From: Candidatus Marivariicella framensis
GTDB taxonomy: Bacteria > Bacteroidota > Bacteroidia > Flavobacteriales > Flavobacteriaceae
Direction of reading: 5' to 3'
DNA length: 64,000 bases
Assembly (NCBI GenBank): GCA_905182735.1
Contig: CAJJCT010000019.1
Location: forward strand, 41,656 to 105,655
The number at the start of each line of letters is the position of its first letter. The first letter of the stretch is position 1. The notes beneath the pieces were generated by a model that was not told the DNA's origin, did no database searches, and was given only the letters and a program-made list of their open reading frames with translations. Below, in pieces: positions 21,343 to 32,077 of the stretch. The position numbers were made by a program, and so were the translations under genes.

Positions 21343-22950
21343 TTATTTAGATTCAAATACAATAAAATTTTTATTAAGTGGATTAAAATTATCAATCAAA
21401 TCTGGAATAAAATTATGTTCAAAATACAAATAATAATCAAAGAAATTTTCTGTTCGCTCCTGGAGTTTGTTATTTGGAAACAGTGAATTATATATTACTT
21501 CTAGTTTTTTAACCTGATCATTAAGTTTTCTTTTTTGAGCTCTTAAAAGTCTTTTCTCAAGATTATCTATTCCCTTATATTGTTTAGCTTTTTGAGCTTT
21601 TACAGCACCTTTAAAAGATGAGTCGGTTTTAGAAACAATTTTTTCTAAATAACTAAACTGTGAATCAAGTTTATTCTTTAAAAATTGTAAATCCAAACTT
21701 ATACTTGAAAGTTCCTTAATTTTATTTTTAATTAAGTGATCTTTTCCATTCAATAAATCAGAGTAAGAAACATTAAGCTTTTCAATACTTTTCAAAGTCT
21801 TAGAAGGCACTAATAGTGCTGAATCTCGTATAACTAAAATAGGTAAAGTAATATTTTGATTTTCAAAAAAAGCTTTTAGTTGTAACCAATAAGAAATCTC
21901 CCCACCACCACCTACATATGCAATATTAGGAAGTATCACTTCCTGATACAAAGGGCGAAGCAAAACATTTGGAGAAAATCTTTCAGGAAATTCAATTAAC
22001 TCTTTTTCAATTAAAGGTTTAGTAAATTTTTTATTTGAATCACTCAATTCAAATCCATTTTCAGTTTTTATAATTCTTTTTCTTTCTCCTTTAGTTATAT
22101 AAAAAAGGTTTATTTCTCTAGGGTTCACTTGAGGTTTATAATTTTTATTATAATCATTTTTTAATATCTCTATCTGATTATCAACTTGTTTTTTACAGTT
22201 GTGATTAAATAATTCATTTTTAAAAAAAGGAATCATAATTTCCTTTAATTTTCTTGAATTGGGATCTAAAATTAACAGTCCATAATCACAAAAAAGTCTG
22301 TTAACCAATCCAAATGTTGCTTCTGATAAAGTTTTTGTTGTTAAATAATTTTCTTTAATAATTGATTTAATAAATAAAGAAGACTCTGAAGTTCCAAGCT
22401 CATTTTCTATAAATAAGGATAAAAAATCAAGCTTATCTAAACTAATTTCTCCAACTGGCCCTCCCATTGATTGTTTCCAAATAATTTTCCTTCCTTTAAA
22501 GTAAAAACTACTAATTTCTTCAAAGTCGTGATCTTCAGAAGCCATCCAGAAAACTGGAATATAATTATATCCAGTTTTTTTTTTATTCATAATAATAGAT
22601 AGCTTTATGACACTTACAATTTTATAAATAAAATATAAAGGACCAGTCATTAAGCTTAATTGATGACCTGTTGTTATTGTAACTGAGTTATTTTTAGATA
22701 ATAAGTTTAGATTTTTTTCAACATTCTTAGAGATCTTTATATTGTCATATTGTTCTTTAAAAGCTTTAATTAATTTTTTCCTATTAGTATCTGTAAATTC
22801 TTTTGACTTTACAGCAGATAAATTAGCGAGAGAATCCATTTTAGGAAAAGAAGTTGTAGATGAAATCAAACCCTTGTTTTCATCTTGATAGTCCTTGATT
22901 AATTCAGAATAAATATCTAATGAATTAGATGGGATTTTATGGGCTTTCAT
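21343..22950 (-). CDS. bshC: Bacillithiol biosynthesis cysteine-adding enzyme
   Basis: VTITTGHQLSLMTGPLYFIYKIVSVIKLS, FWMASEDHDFEEI, YVGGGGEISYWLQLKAFFE. Confidence 0.93.
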   Translation of the reverse strand: MKAHKIPSNSLDIYSELIKDYQDENKGLISSTTSFPKMDSLANLSAVKSKEFTDTNRKKLIKAFKEQYDNIKISKNVEKNLNLLSKNNSVTITTGHQLSLMTGPLYFIYKIVSVIKLSIIMNKKKTGYNYIPVFWMASEDHDFEEISSFYFKGRKIIWKQSMGGPVGEISLDKLDFLSLFIENELGTSESSLFIKSIIKENYLTTKTLSEATFGLVNRLFCDYGLLILDPNSRKLKEIMIPFFKNELFNHNCKKQVDNQIEILKNDYNKNYKPQVNPREINLFYITKGERKRIIKTENGFELSDSNKKFTKPLIEKELIEFPERFSPNVLLRPLYQEVILPNIAYVGGGGEISYWLQLKAFFENQNITLPILVIRDSALLVPSKTLKSIEKLNVSYSDLLNGKDHLIKNKIKELSSISLDLQFLKNKLDSQFSYLEKIVSKTDSSFKGAVKAQKAKQYKGIDNLEKRLLRAQKRKLNDQVKKLEVIYNSLFPNNKLQERTENFFDYYLYFEHNFIPDLIDNFNPLNKNFIVFESK

Positions 22951-23044
22951 TCTAAGTTATTTTTGTAAAGATATTTCATTTTTCATAACACTAATCACCC
23001 TTTATGTTTAAAAAAAATTAATTTTACTGTTAAATTAAAATATT

Positions 23045-25525
23045 ATGTTAAAAAAGTATATTCTTTTATGTTTGTCAATAATAAGCTTTAATTCTAAATC
23101 TCAAGATATAATTTCACCTGGTTCTTTTTTAGGTTATGAACTTGGAACAGTTTTTTCTCGACATCATCAAGTAGTAGATTATTATAACTATTTAGACTCA
23201 AACTCAAATTGGGTAAAAGTGGAGTCATATGGGAAAACCAATGAAGGACGTTCACTTCAATTAGCATTCATTTCTAGTCCTGAAAACTTAAAAAATATTG
23301 AAAAAATAAGAGATAATCATCTAAAAAATTCAGGGTCTAAAAATGGTGAATTAAACTCTGATAAGGCTATAGTTTGGTTGAGCTATAATGTTCATGGCAA
23401 TGAGTCTTCAAGTACAGAAGCTTCAATGAAAACAATTTATAATTTAATTACCAAATACAAGGATTGGCTTAAAGATACAATTGTTATTATTGATCCATGT
23501 ATTAATCCTGATGGAAGAGATCGATATGTAAATTGGTATAAACAAAAGAAAAGGTTTCCGTACAACCCTAACTCTTATTCAAGAGAACACAAAGAACCTT
23601 GGCAAAATGGAAGAACAAATCACTATGCATTTGATCTTAATAGAGATTGGGCTTGGGCAACACAAATTGAGACTCAACAAAGGCTAGTTAAGTATAATAA
23701 GTGGTTACCACATATTCATGTTGATTTTCATGAACAAGGAGCAAACTCTCCATATTACTTTGCACCTGCTGCCGAGCCTATTCATGAAAGCATTACAGAT
23801 TTTCAAAAATCTTTTCAAGATTTAATTGCGAAAAATCATATTAAATATTTTGATAAAAATGGTTGGTTTTACTACACCAAAGAAAGGTTTGACCTACTCT
23901 ATCCCAGTTATGGAGATTCATACCCTTCATTTCTTGGCGCAATTGGAATGACTTATGAGCAAGCAGGAGGTGGAAGAGCTGGCCTTGGACTTTACAACAA
24001 AGAAGGAATTGAACTTACTTTAATTGATCGAATTAATCACCATTACACAACTAGCATATCAACCATAGAAATTGCTTCACAAAATATTAAAAAACTAAAT
24101 ACAGCCTATCAAGAATTTTACAAAAATAAATCAACTAAATACAAGAATTTTATACTTAGTGGAAATGTTGATAATATTAATAAATTGAAAAAGCTCCTTG
24201 ATAGACATGAAATTAAGTATGGATCACCAAGTTTAAATAAAGTTGTTAAAGGTTTTGATTTCAATTCAAAAAAAAATAAATCAATTAAACTTAAACCTGA
24301 TAATCTTATAATTACCACGAATCAAGTTAAAGGTAAAATGGTTCACGTATTATTTGAGCCTCAAACTTTTTTATCAGACTCACTAACTTATGATATCACT
24401 GCTTGGGCCCTTCCCTATGCCTATGGATTAAAAGCTTTAGCAACAAAAGAAAATATTAATTTAATAAACCATAAAAGCGAAAAACATATTAACTCCAAAA
24501 CTAATAAAAATGCATACGGTTGGGCTTCTAAATGGAACAGTTTGAAAGATGCTAAGTTTTTAGGAGATTTATTGAAATCGAAAATTAAGGTTAGATTTAA
24601 CAACACTCTACTAAAAAATCAAAATATTAATTGGAAAAGAGGGTCTCTTTTTATTCTAAAGGGAGATAATTTAAACTTTCCAGAATCAAATCTTGAAAAT
24701 CTAATTCTTACTATTGCAGATAATAATAATCGTAAAATAACTCAATTATCTTCAGGCTACTCTTCGTCTGGCCCTGATCTTGGCTCTAATAAATTATCTT
24801 TAATCTCTCCGCCCAGGATAAGTGTTATAACTGAAGGAAACTCATCAACTTATAATGCAGGTGAAATAATACACTTTTTTGAAAAACAATTAGGTTATCA
24901 AGCTAATTATGTAAGTGAATCAAGATTAAATAAAGAAGTTCTTTTAAAAACTGATGTCTTGATTTTACCATCAGGCTACTATAATTTTAAGAATATAGAA
25001 ACTGATTTAATAAGCTGGATTAGAAATGGAGGAACATTAATTGCATTAGGTAGGGCTTTGGATGCTTTAACAGGAATTGAACCATTCGAAATATCATTAA
25101 AAGAACCTTCAATAAACAAGACTCCTGACACAAGTTCAAATAGTTCAAGAAAAAGAAAATATATAAGTAATTTAATAACTGGAAGTATTTTCAAGGCTAC
25201 AATTGATCAATCTCATCCAATGGCATATGGATATGAAGACTATTATTACACTTTAAAACTCTCTGGAAGTGCTTATGAGCTTTTAAAAAATCAAAACATA
25301 GCCTATCTAAAAAACAATATTAAACCTCACTCTGGTTTTGTAGGTTCAAATGTATCTTCAAAACAAGGTGAAAGTTTGTTATTTGGAAACCAGAACCTGG
25401 GTCAAGGTAATATAATTTATATGGTAGATAATCCACTATTTAGAGCTTTTTGGGAAAACGGAAAACTATTCATGGCAAATGCAATATTTTTTACTGGAAA
25501 TAGAAGCTATAAAGAACTAGAATAA
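23045..25525 (+). CDS. M14-family zinc carboxypeptidase, secreted
   Basis: Signal peptide; YGKTNEGRSLQLAFISS, YNVHGNESSSTEASM, DPCINPDGRDRYVNWY, HVDFHEQG. Confidence 0.9.
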   Translation: MLKKYILLCLSIISFNSKSQDIISPGSFLGYELGTVFSRHHQVVDYYNYLDSNSNWVKVESYGKTNEGRSLQLAFISSPENLKNIEKIRDNHLKNSGSKNGELNSDKAIVWLSYNVHGNESSSTEASMKTIYNLITKYKDWLKDTIVIIDPCINPDGRDRYVNWYKQKKRFPYNPNSYSREHKEPWQNGRTNHYAFDLNRDWAWATQIETQQRLVKYNKWLPHIHVDFHEQGANSPYYFAPAAEPIHESITDFQKSFQDLIAKNHIKYFDKNGWFYYTKERFDLLYPSYGDSYPSFLGAIGMTYEQAGGGRAGLGLYNKEGIELTLIDRINHHYTTSISTIEIASQNIKKLNTAYQEFYKNKSTKYKNFILSGNVDNINKLKKLLDRHEIKYGSPSLNKVVKGFDFNSKKNKSIKLKPDNLIITTNQVKGKMVHVLFEPQTFLSDSLTYDITAWALPYAYGLKALATKENINLINHKSEKHINSKTNKNAYGWASKWNSLKDAKFLGDLLKSKIKVRFNNTLLKNQNINWKRGSLFILKGDNLNFPESNLENLILTIADNNNRKITQLSSGYSSSGPDLGSNKLSLISPPRISVITEGNSSTYNAGEIIHFFEKQLGYQANYVSESRLNKEVLLKTDVLILPSGYYNFKNIETDLISWIRNGGTLIALGRALDALTGIEPFEISLKEPSINKTPDTSSNSSRKRKYISNLITGSIFKATIDQSHPMAYGYEDYYYTLKLSGSAYELLKNQNIAYLKNNIKPHSGFVGSNVSSKQGESLLFGNQNLGQGNIIYMVDNPLFRAFWENGKLFMANAIFFTGNRSYKELE

Positions 25526-25529
25526 TTTA

Positions 25530-26612
25530 TTATCTAAAAAGAGAGTCTACAAAAGATTTCGGATCAAAAATTTGTAAATCTTCTATTTTCTCTCCTACCC
25601 CAATATACCTTACAGGGATTTTGAGTTGATGAGAAATTCCTAAAACTACTCCACCTTTAGCAGTTCCATCTAATTTAGTTATTGCTAAAGATGAAACATC
25701 AGTAGCAGAAGAGAATTGTTTAGCTTGCTCAAATGCATTCTGGCCAGTTGATCCGTCTAGAACGAGTAAAACTTCATGAGGTGATTCAGGAATAACTTTA
25801 TCCATAACTCTCTTTATTTTAGAAAGTTCATTCATTAAATTTACTTTATTGTGAAGTCTACCTGCTGTATCTATTATAACTACATCAATTTTTTGAGCTT
25901 TTGCTGACTTTAGAGTGTCAAATGCAACTGAGGCTGGATCACTCCCCATAGATTGTTTTACAAGCTTTACACCAACTCGATCTGCCCAAACCTGAAGTTG
26001 ATCTATAGCTCCAGCTCTAAATGTATCGGAAGCCCCAAGCATTACTTTTTTACCAATTAGTTTATATTTGTTAGCAAGCTTCCCAATCGTAGTTGTTTTC
26101 CCTACGCCATTTACCCCTACAACCATAATTACATACGGATTATGTGGGAGAAGAGCTTCAAAAGTTGAACCATCATTAGAATGTTGATCTAAGAGAATTC
26201 CTACAATTTCTTCTTTTAAAATTTTGTTTAATTCTTTTGACCCTAAAAATTTATCTCTAGAAACTCTTTTTTCTATTCTTTCAATTATTTTTATTGTGGT
26301 TTTTACGCCTACATCTGATGTTATAAGAACTTCTTCCAAATCATCCAACACATCATCATCTACTTTACTTTTCCCAATCAGCACTTTTCCTAGTTTAGAG
26401 AAAAATGTATTTTTAGTCTTTTCTAAACCCTTATCTAGGCCATTTTTAGCTTCTAAGGAATCCGTGTTTATATTTTCTGACTCTGAAATTACTTTTAACT
26501 TTGATTCATATTCTGTGGATTGAATTAAATCACTGGAATCATTTAACTTATCTTTTAAAGTTTCTTTGTCGTTATCTTTTAAAAAAGATGAAATTTTTTT
26601 AAATATTCCCAT
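25530..26612 (-). CDS. ftsY: Signal recognition particle receptor
   Basis: GVNGVGKTTTIGKLANKYK, DTFRAGAIDQLQVWADR, DTAGRLHNKVNLMNELSKI, TKLDGTAKGGV. Confidence 0.97.
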   Translation of the reverse strand: MGIFKKISSFLKDNDKETLKDKLNDSSDLIQSTEYESKLKVISESENINTDSLEAKNGLDKGLEKTKNTFFSKLGKVLIGKSKVDDDVLDDLEEVLITSDVGVKTTIKIIERIEKRVSRDKFLGSKELNKILKEEIVGILLDQHSNDGSTFEALLPHNPYVIMVVGVNGVGKTTTIGKLANKYKLIGKKVMLGASDTFRAGAIDQLQVWADRVGVKLVKQSMGSDPASVAFDTLKSAKAQKIDVVIIDTAGRLHNKVNLMNELSKIKRVMDKVIPESPHEVLLVLDGSTGQNAFEQAKQFSSATDVSSLAITKLDGTAKGGVVLGISHQLKIPVRYIGVGEKIEDLQIFDPKSFVDSLFR

Positions 26613-26623
26613 TCTATAAAAAT

Positions 26624-26654
26624 AAAAAAAGCTACTTCAAAAGTAGCTTTTTTT
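26624..26654. terminator. Bidirectional-looking intrinsic terminator after the DUF4295 gene
   Basis: AAAAAAA-GCTACTT-CAA-AAGTAGC-TTTTTTT: perfect 7-bp stem extended by A/T tracts. Confidence 0.85.
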
Positions 26655-26679
26655 AAATAAGTTTAAATGAAGGAGTGTT

Positions 26680-26919
26680 TTAAGAATCTTTTGTTGATTC
26701 AACAACATTTTCCTGAATAATTTGAAGTTTTTCAATAGGTTTTACTGGAATCACTTCTTGCCTAATTGGCTTACTAGCCATCCAGTCTTTCAAGTGTTTT
26801 GGGTCTATAATTGCTTCAACAAAACTATATGTTCCGGAATTTTCTTTTTTGACCATATTAATAGCCTTAGTTAATCTTTTAGATCCAGTTTGAAGTGTTG
26901 CTACTGATTTTTTTGCCAT
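26680..26919 (-). CDS. DUF4295 family protein (Bacteroidota ribosomal-operon associated)
   Basis: MAKKSVATLQTGSKRLTKAINMVKKENSGTYSFVEAI directly downstream of rpmG. Confidence 0.85.
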   Translation of the reverse strand: MAKKSVATLQTGSKRLTKAINMVKKENSGTYSFVEAIIDPKHLKDWMASKPIRQEVIPVKPIEKLQIIQENVVESTKDS

Positions 26920-26921
26920 GA

Positions 26922-27104
26922 CTACTTAATTTCTTTATGAACCGTCATTTTTTTCAAAATTGGGTTGAATTTTTTTATTTCTAAACGATCGGGTGAGTTT
27001 TTTTTATTTTTTGTAGTTATATAACGCGATGTTCCAGGCTGTCCTGATGTTTTATGCTCAGTACATTCTAATATAACTTGTACCCTATTACCTCTTTTTG
27101 CCAT
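26922..27104 (-). CDS. rpmG: 50S ribosomal protein L33
   Basis: [46 protein letters not shown]. Confidence 0.96.
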   Translation of the reverse strand: MAKRGNRVQVILECTEHKTSGQPGTSRYITTKNKKNSPDRLEIKKFNPILKKMTVHKEIK

Positions 27105-27114
27105 TTTATTTCTT

Positions 27115-27351
27115 TTATTTTAAAAGACCTTTTTCTTTAGCTTCCTTAATTACGGCTGAAATACCCTTTTTATTAATTGTTTTTAAAACTGACGCTTTAA
27201 CTTTCAAGGTAACCCATTTGTCTTCTTCAGGTATATAAAAACGTTTTTTTACCAAGTTAATATCAAAACGCCTACGAGTTTTATTCATGGCTTTAGAACG
27301 ATTATTTCCAAACATGACTCTTTTACCGGTAACATCACAAACTCTAGCCAT
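27115..27351 (-). CDS. rpmB: 50S ribosomal protein L28
   Basis: [33 protein letters not shown]. Confidence 0.97.
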   Translation of the reverse strand: MARVCDVTGKRVMFGNNRSKAMNKTRRRFDINLVKKRFYIPEEDKWVTLKVKASVLKTINKKGISAVIKEAKEKGLLK

Positions 27352-27390
27352 AACATTTAGTTTATATCTGTTTTATTTTTAAACAGATTG

Positions 27391-27398
27391 CAAATTTA
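27391..27398 (-). promoter_or_regulatory. -7 element TAAATTTG upstream of rpmB-rpmG-DUF4295
   Basis: CAAATTTA on + strand; hairpin 27366-27388 lies between it and rpmB. Confidence 0.5.
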
Positions 27399-27439
27399 CA
27401 TATTTTTATGTAGTTACAAAACTTATTTAAAATTTATAA

Positions 27440-28687
27440 TTAATCCCTTTTAATTAACCTGTAAAGCATCTCAAGCGCTTTATTTGTTGTTTTGCTAATT
27501 ACTCTTTCACGGTGGTTTCCCATTTGATGACATTCACAAAAAACTCCGTCAGGGCTAGATATTGCTATATAAACCTCACCTATTTTTGAAATGTCATCTC
27601 CAGACGTAGGCCCTGCATTACCAGTTGTTGCTATTCCATAATTTGAATTAAATCGCTTTTTTATACCCAAAGCCATAGCTTTTGCTACATCAGAACTAAC
27701 AACTCCTTTTTCTAAAATTAATTCAGCCGGAATATTTAATAATGATATTTTTAATTCGTTTAAATAAGCTATGACGCCACCTTTAAAGAATTTGGAAGCT
27801 CCTGCTTGAGATGTAATAACTGATGATATATTACCTCCGGTACAACTTTCCGCAACTGATAAAGATTTATTTTGAGAGGAAAGAATATTTCCAATCAAAA
27901 CCTCTATTGAACCTTGATCTTCATCTCCAACATATATATCTTTAATTAAGTGCTTCAAGCTTGAAAGTTGCATATCAACTTTTTTTCTAACTTTAATTTC
28001 ACTCATTCCAGATGACGAAAGTCTTAATCTTACCCTGCCTAAACTAGGGAGGTAAGCTAATTTTATAGTATTAGGAAGTTTACTTTCCCAGTCTGAAATT
28101 CTAAGGGCAATTGCACTTTCTCCTAGGCCATAAGTCAGTAATGTTTTATTATAAATAAAAGGCCTATTAAATGATTTTTTTAAAGCGGGTAAAATTGAAT
28201 TTTGCATTAAAGATTTCATCTCATAAGGAACTCCCGGTAAAGCTATAACTTCAACATCTTTTGACGAAAACCACATTCCGGAAGCTGTTCCATATTCATT
28301 TTTAAAAATTTTAGCTTTTGATGGTAAAAGGGCTTGCTCTTTATTCATGTCACTTATTGGAGTAGAAATGAATTTTTTAAATAACTCTTCAATATGATTT
28401 TTAATTTCAGGATACCAAATAAGTTTATCATCAAAATATGATGTTAAGGTATGCTTAGTCACATCATCACTTGTCGGCCCTAAACCTCCAGTTATAATTA
28501 TGATATCTGACGTTTTTCTAGATCTCTCAACGGTATTTATTATATCAGTAGACTTGTCAGAAATTGATGTGATTTGAGAAACAGCAATACCGATAGAGTT
28601 TAATGACTTTGATAAAAAAACAGAATTTGTATTTACAATTTGACCAATTAAAATCTCATCTCCTATGGTAACCAATTCAGCTATCAT
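27440..28687 (-). CDS. cinA: CinA-like competence/damage-inducible protein
   Basis: AELVTIGDEILIGQIVNTNSVFLSKSLNSIGI, TGGLGPTSDDVTK, C-term VAESCTGGNISSVITSQAGASKFFKGGVIAY. Confidence 0.94.
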   Translation of the reverse strand: MIAELVTIGDEILIGQIVNTNSVFLSKSLNSIGIAVSQITSISDKSTDIINTVERSRKTSDIIIITGGLGPTSDDVTKHTLTSYFDDKLIWYPEIKNHIEELFKKFISTPISDMNKEQALLPSKAKIFKNEYGTASGMWFSSKDVEVIALPGVPYEMKSLMQNSILPALKKSFNRPFIYNKTLLTYGLGESAIALRISDWESKLPNTIKLAYLPSLGRVRLRLSSSGMSEIKVRKKVDMQLSSLKHLIKDIYVGDEDQGSIEVLIGNILSSQNKSLSVAESCTGGNISSVITSQAGASKFFKGGVIAYLNELKISLLNIPAELILEKGVVSSDVAKAMALGIKKRFNSNYGIATTGNAGPTSGDDISKIGEVYIAISSPDGVFCECHQMGNHRERVISKTTNKALEMLYRLIKRD

Positions 28688-28692
28688 AATTT

Positions 28693-29301
28693 CTATTTTA
28701 TCTTAATTTGAAAACATTTAATCTCCTCAACAAAACCTTCTAAAACGTCCTCTTTATTTAACCTGCTTACTCCTGCTGGAGTTCCTGTAAAGATTAAATC
28801 TCCTATTTTAAGAGTAAAAAATTGTGAAACATAAGAAATGATTTCATCTATTTTCCACAACATTAAAGAAGTATTTCCCTTTTGAATTAATGTATTATTT
28901 ATGTTTAAATGAAAATTTAAATTATTTAAATTAAATTCATTTTTATTTAACCACTTTCCGATTAGTGCTGAACCATCAAATGATTTTGATTTTTCCCACG
29001 GTAATCCTTTAACTTTTAAATCGTTTTGAAGATCTCGTGCAGTAAAATCAAGACCAACCGTTATGTTTTCATAATACTTATGAGCAAATTTCTGATCAAT
29101 ATACTTGCCAATTCGATTAATTTTAATCACTAATTCTACTTCATGATGGATATCATCTGAAAAGGCAGGCGTAAAAAATGGCTGATTCTTTTGAATTAAT
29201 GAAGTATCTGGCTTCATGAAAACAACTGGATTTTTCGGTTTTTGATTATCCAACTCTTCTATGTGGTCCGTGAAATTTCTTCCAATACAAATTATTTTCA
29301 A
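28693..29301 (-). CDS. Fumarylacetoacetate hydrolase family protein
   Basis: KIICIGRNFTDHIEEL, VVFMKPDTSLI, VGLDFTARDLQNDLK, DLIFTGTPAGVSRL. Confidence 0.92.
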   Translation of the reverse strand: MKIICIGRNFTDHIEELDNQKPKNPVVFMKPDTSLIQKNQPFFTPAFSDDIHHEVELVIKINRIGKYIDQKFAHKYYENITVGLDFTARDLQNDLKVKGLPWEKSKSFDGSALIGKWLNKNEFNLNNLNFHLNINNTLIQKGNTSLMLWKIDEIISYVSQFFTLKIGDLIFTGTPAGVSRLNKEDVLEGFVEEIKCFQIKIK

Positions 29302-29307
29302 AATTAT

Positions 29308-30081
29308 TTATTTTTGAAGATTACTTTTACGCATTCTGATTTGTGTTAATATTTTTTTTGTGTACATAGGAAACTCTGCCTTTAATAACCAGCCAAAATA
29401 TCCAGGTTCTTTTTCTAAAATATAATCAACCGTTTGTCCTTTATGTTTTCCGAATGAGAAACACTCTTCACCTTCTTTATTAAAAACTATGTATCCAGCA
29501 AAATCAGCAGTTTTTCTTCTGGTAGTAAAGTCGCTCAAAAAAGACATGGATGGCTCTAAATCATTATACCTGTCAAGTTGAGACATGAGGACGTCAAAAG
29601 TGGCTTGAGTATCCTCCATTGCTGAATGAGCATTTTCAAGCTTTTTATCACAATAGAATTTAAGAGCTGCTGTAAGATTCCTTTGTTCCATTTTATGAAA
29701 AATAGTTTGCACGTCTATTGTTTTTAAGTTTTTTGTTGAGAAATCTATCTCTGATCTTAAAAACTCTTCCATTAAAAGTGGAATATCGAACCTGTCAGAA
29801 TTATACCCTGCCAAATCACACCCTTTAATAAAATTATAAATGATTTTAGAAATTTCTTTAAAAGTTGGAGCGTCAGCAACTTTATCATTAGTTATTCCGT
29901 GAATTTCTGAAACCTCTAGAGGAATTTGCATTTCAGGATTAACTAGCCAAACCTGTTTTTCTATTTTTTCATCAGGGTGTAATTTCAAAATTGCCATTTC
30001 AACTATTCGATCGTTTGTAATATTTATTCCTGTTGTTTCAAGATCAAAAAAACAAAGTGGTCTTTCTATTTTTAATTTCAT
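29308..30081 (-). CDS. 3'-5' exonuclease (DnaQ-like)
   Basis: CFFDLETTGINITNDRIVEMAILKL, GYNSDRFDIPLL, HSAMEDTQATFDVL. Confidence 0.92.
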   Translation of the reverse strand: MKLKIERPLCFFDLETTGINITNDRIVEMAILKLHPDEKIEKQVWLVNPEMQIPLEVSEIHGITNDKVADAPTFKEISKIIYNFIKGCDLAGYNSDRFDIPLLMEEFLRSEIDFSTKNLKTIDVQTIFHKMEQRNLTAALKFYCDKKLENAHSAMEDTQATFDVLMSQLDRYNDLEPSMSFLSDFTTRRKTADFAGYIVFNKEGEECFSFGKHKGQTVDYILEKEPGYFGWLLKAEFPMYTKKILTQIRMRKSNLQK

Positions 30082-30082
30082 T

Positions 30083-31393
30083 TTAAAAAGAAAAATTTAG
30101 ATCCCATTGTTCTAGATAATTTGCAATATTTTTTGCAAACTGTCCCCCAACAGCTCCATTAATGATTCTATGATCATAACTATGAGATAATATTAGTTTT
30201 TTTCTGATTCCAATATAATCTCCTTTTGATGTTTCAATAACTGAGGGCATTTTTCTAATTACACCAATTGCTAAAATCCCTACTTGCGGTTGATTGATAA
30301 TCGGAGTACCCATAATCGAACCAAAATTACCCACGTTAGTAACAGTGTATGTTCCATCTTGAACATCTTCAGGTAAAAGTTGATTATTTCTTGCACGATA
30401 AGACAAGTCGTTGACTGCTTTTGTTAGACCAATTAAGTTTAAATGGTCTGCATTTTTTATGACAGGAACAATTAAGTTTCCATCTGACAAAGATGTAGCC
30501 ATTCCAATGTTTATATTTCTTTTCTGAAATATTGATTCACCTTGTAAAGAGCTGTTTAGAATAGGAAAATCTCTTAATGCTTTAATTACTGCTAAAATAA
30601 ATAAAGGTGTAAAAGTTAATTTTTCTTGAGTTTGACTAAAAAACGATTTTTTTATCTTTTCTCTCCATTCCCACAAATTAGTTACATCAACTTCAACAAA
30701 AGACTGAACATGTGCAGAAGTTTTTTTACTTTCAACCATGTGATTAGCTATTAATTTGCCCATACGTGACATTTCAATTAACTGTCCTCTAGATCCAACA
30801 TCTTCAGTGTATGATTTTTTTGAATCAGAAATTGGTTCTGAAATAAATGGTCTTTTGGAATTTAGATATTTTAAAATATCTTTTTTAGTTACTCTTTTAT
30901 CTTTTCCTGTTCCAAAAATATTTTCTAGCTCTTCATTAGATAAGTTTTCTTTTTTAGCAATACTCTTTACTAATGGAGAATAAAAACGTTTAATTTCTGT
31001 AGGGATAGAATTAATTACAGATTCAGCTTTATCAAAAAGATTAGATGTCTCATGAACTATTGATGATTCAACAATAGGTTTGGTTTCAACTAAATCCTCA
31101 GTAATATTTTTTACACTTTTATAATTATTTGTAATATTTTCATTTTTCAAATCGTCACTCTCAATTACAGCTATAACCTCTCCAACCTTAATTGTATCAT
31201 CTATATTGAAGCGTTTTTCTATTAACTTACCTGAAAATTCTGAAGGAACATCAGAGTCAACTTTATCAGTAGCTATTTCAACAATAGACTCGTCAGCATC
31301 AATGATGTCACCAACTTCTTTAAGCCAAGTTATTAATGTAGCTTCAGCAACACTTTCTCCCATTTTTGGGAGTTTTAAAAAATACTTACCCAT
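30083..31393 (-). CDS. 2-oxo acid dehydrogenase E2 component (lipoamide acyltransferase)
   Basis: Lipoyl domain VEIATDKVDSDVPSEFSG, E3-binding-like region, catalytic SYDHRIINGAVGGQF. Confidence 0.93.
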   Translation of the reverse strand: MGKYFLKLPKMGESVAEATLITWLKEVGDIIDADESIVEIATDKVDSDVPSEFSGKLIEKRFNIDDTIKVGEVIAVIESDDLKNENITNNYKSVKNITEDLVETKPIVESSIVHETSNLFDKAESVINSIPTEIKRFYSPLVKSIAKKENLSNEELENIFGTGKDKRVTKKDILKYLNSKRPFISEPISDSKKSYTEDVGSRGQLIEMSRMGKLIANHMVESKKTSAHVQSFVEVDVTNLWEWREKIKKSFFSQTQEKLTFTPLFILAVIKALRDFPILNSSLQGESIFQKRNINIGMATSLSDGNLIVPVIKNADHLNLIGLTKAVNDLSYRARNNQLLPEDVQDGTYTVTNVGNFGSIMGTPIINQPQVGILAIGVIRKMPSVIETSKGDYIGIRKKLILSHSYDHRIINGAVGGQFAKNIANYLEQWDLNFSF

Positions 31394-31439
31394 ACTTAAT
31401 TATTAAAACAAAAGTACCAAAATTATGAATAAAGCACTA

Positions 31440-32057
31440 CTATTCCGTTATTGAACTTTCATAAGGTATTCTTCTAGAAATACTTCTGCCTAATGTCACT
31501 TCATCAGCATATTCTAATTCATCTCCAACTGAAATTCCTCTTGCAATAGTAGTTATTTTAATGTCAAAATCAGAAAGCGTTTTAAAAATATAAAAGTTAG
31601 TAGTATCAGCTTCTAATGTACTACTAAGTGCTAAAATTAATTCATTAATTTCTTTAGATTTTACTTTTTCAACTAATGAATTAATGTTAAGATCATTTGG
31701 ACCCACACCTTCAATTGGAGAAATTATTCCTCCTAAAACATGATATAGTCCATTATATTGATTAGTGTTTTCAATAGCCATAACATCTCTTATATCTTCA
31801 ACAATACACAGTAATTTTTTATTACGTTTTTCGTTAGAACATATTTCACAAATGTTATTTTCAGATAAATTATGACACTTTTCACAATAACCAATTTCAT
31901 TTCTTAATTTTTCTAATGTTTTAGCTAATAATATCGTGTTTTCTTTTGGTTGTTTGAGTAAATACAAAGCAAGTCTGAGTGCTGATCTTTTACCTATTCC
32001 TGGTAATCTAGATATTTCATCTACAGCATCTGATAATAATTTTGAAGAAAATTCCAT
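31440..32057 (-). CDS. recR: Recombination mediator protein
   Basis: [57 protein letters not shown]; start at ATG 32057 (ORF runs to 32081). Confidence 0.95.
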   Translation of the reverse strand: MEFSSKLLSDAVDEISRLPGIGKRSALRLALYLLKQPKENTILLAKTLEKLRNEIGYCEKCHNLSENNICEICSNEKRNKKLLCIVEDIRDVMAIENTNQYNGLYHVLGGIISPIEGVGPNDLNINSLVEKVKSKEINELILALSSTLEADTTNFYIFKTLSDFDIKITTIARGISVGDELEYADEVTLGRSISRRIPYESSITE

Positions 32058-32061
32058 TATA

Positions 32062-32077
32062 CAAAAATACAAAAATA
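32062..32077 (-). promoter_or_regulatory. Tandem -7 elements TATTTTTG-TATTTTTG 5' of recR
   Basis: CAAAAATACAAAAATA on + strand; proximal copy 4 nt from recR ATG. Confidence 0.5.

Noticed and set aside
26224-26523. 99-aa ORF antisense to ftsY
   Set aside because: Overlaps confident CDS; Ser/Phe-rich mirror translation.
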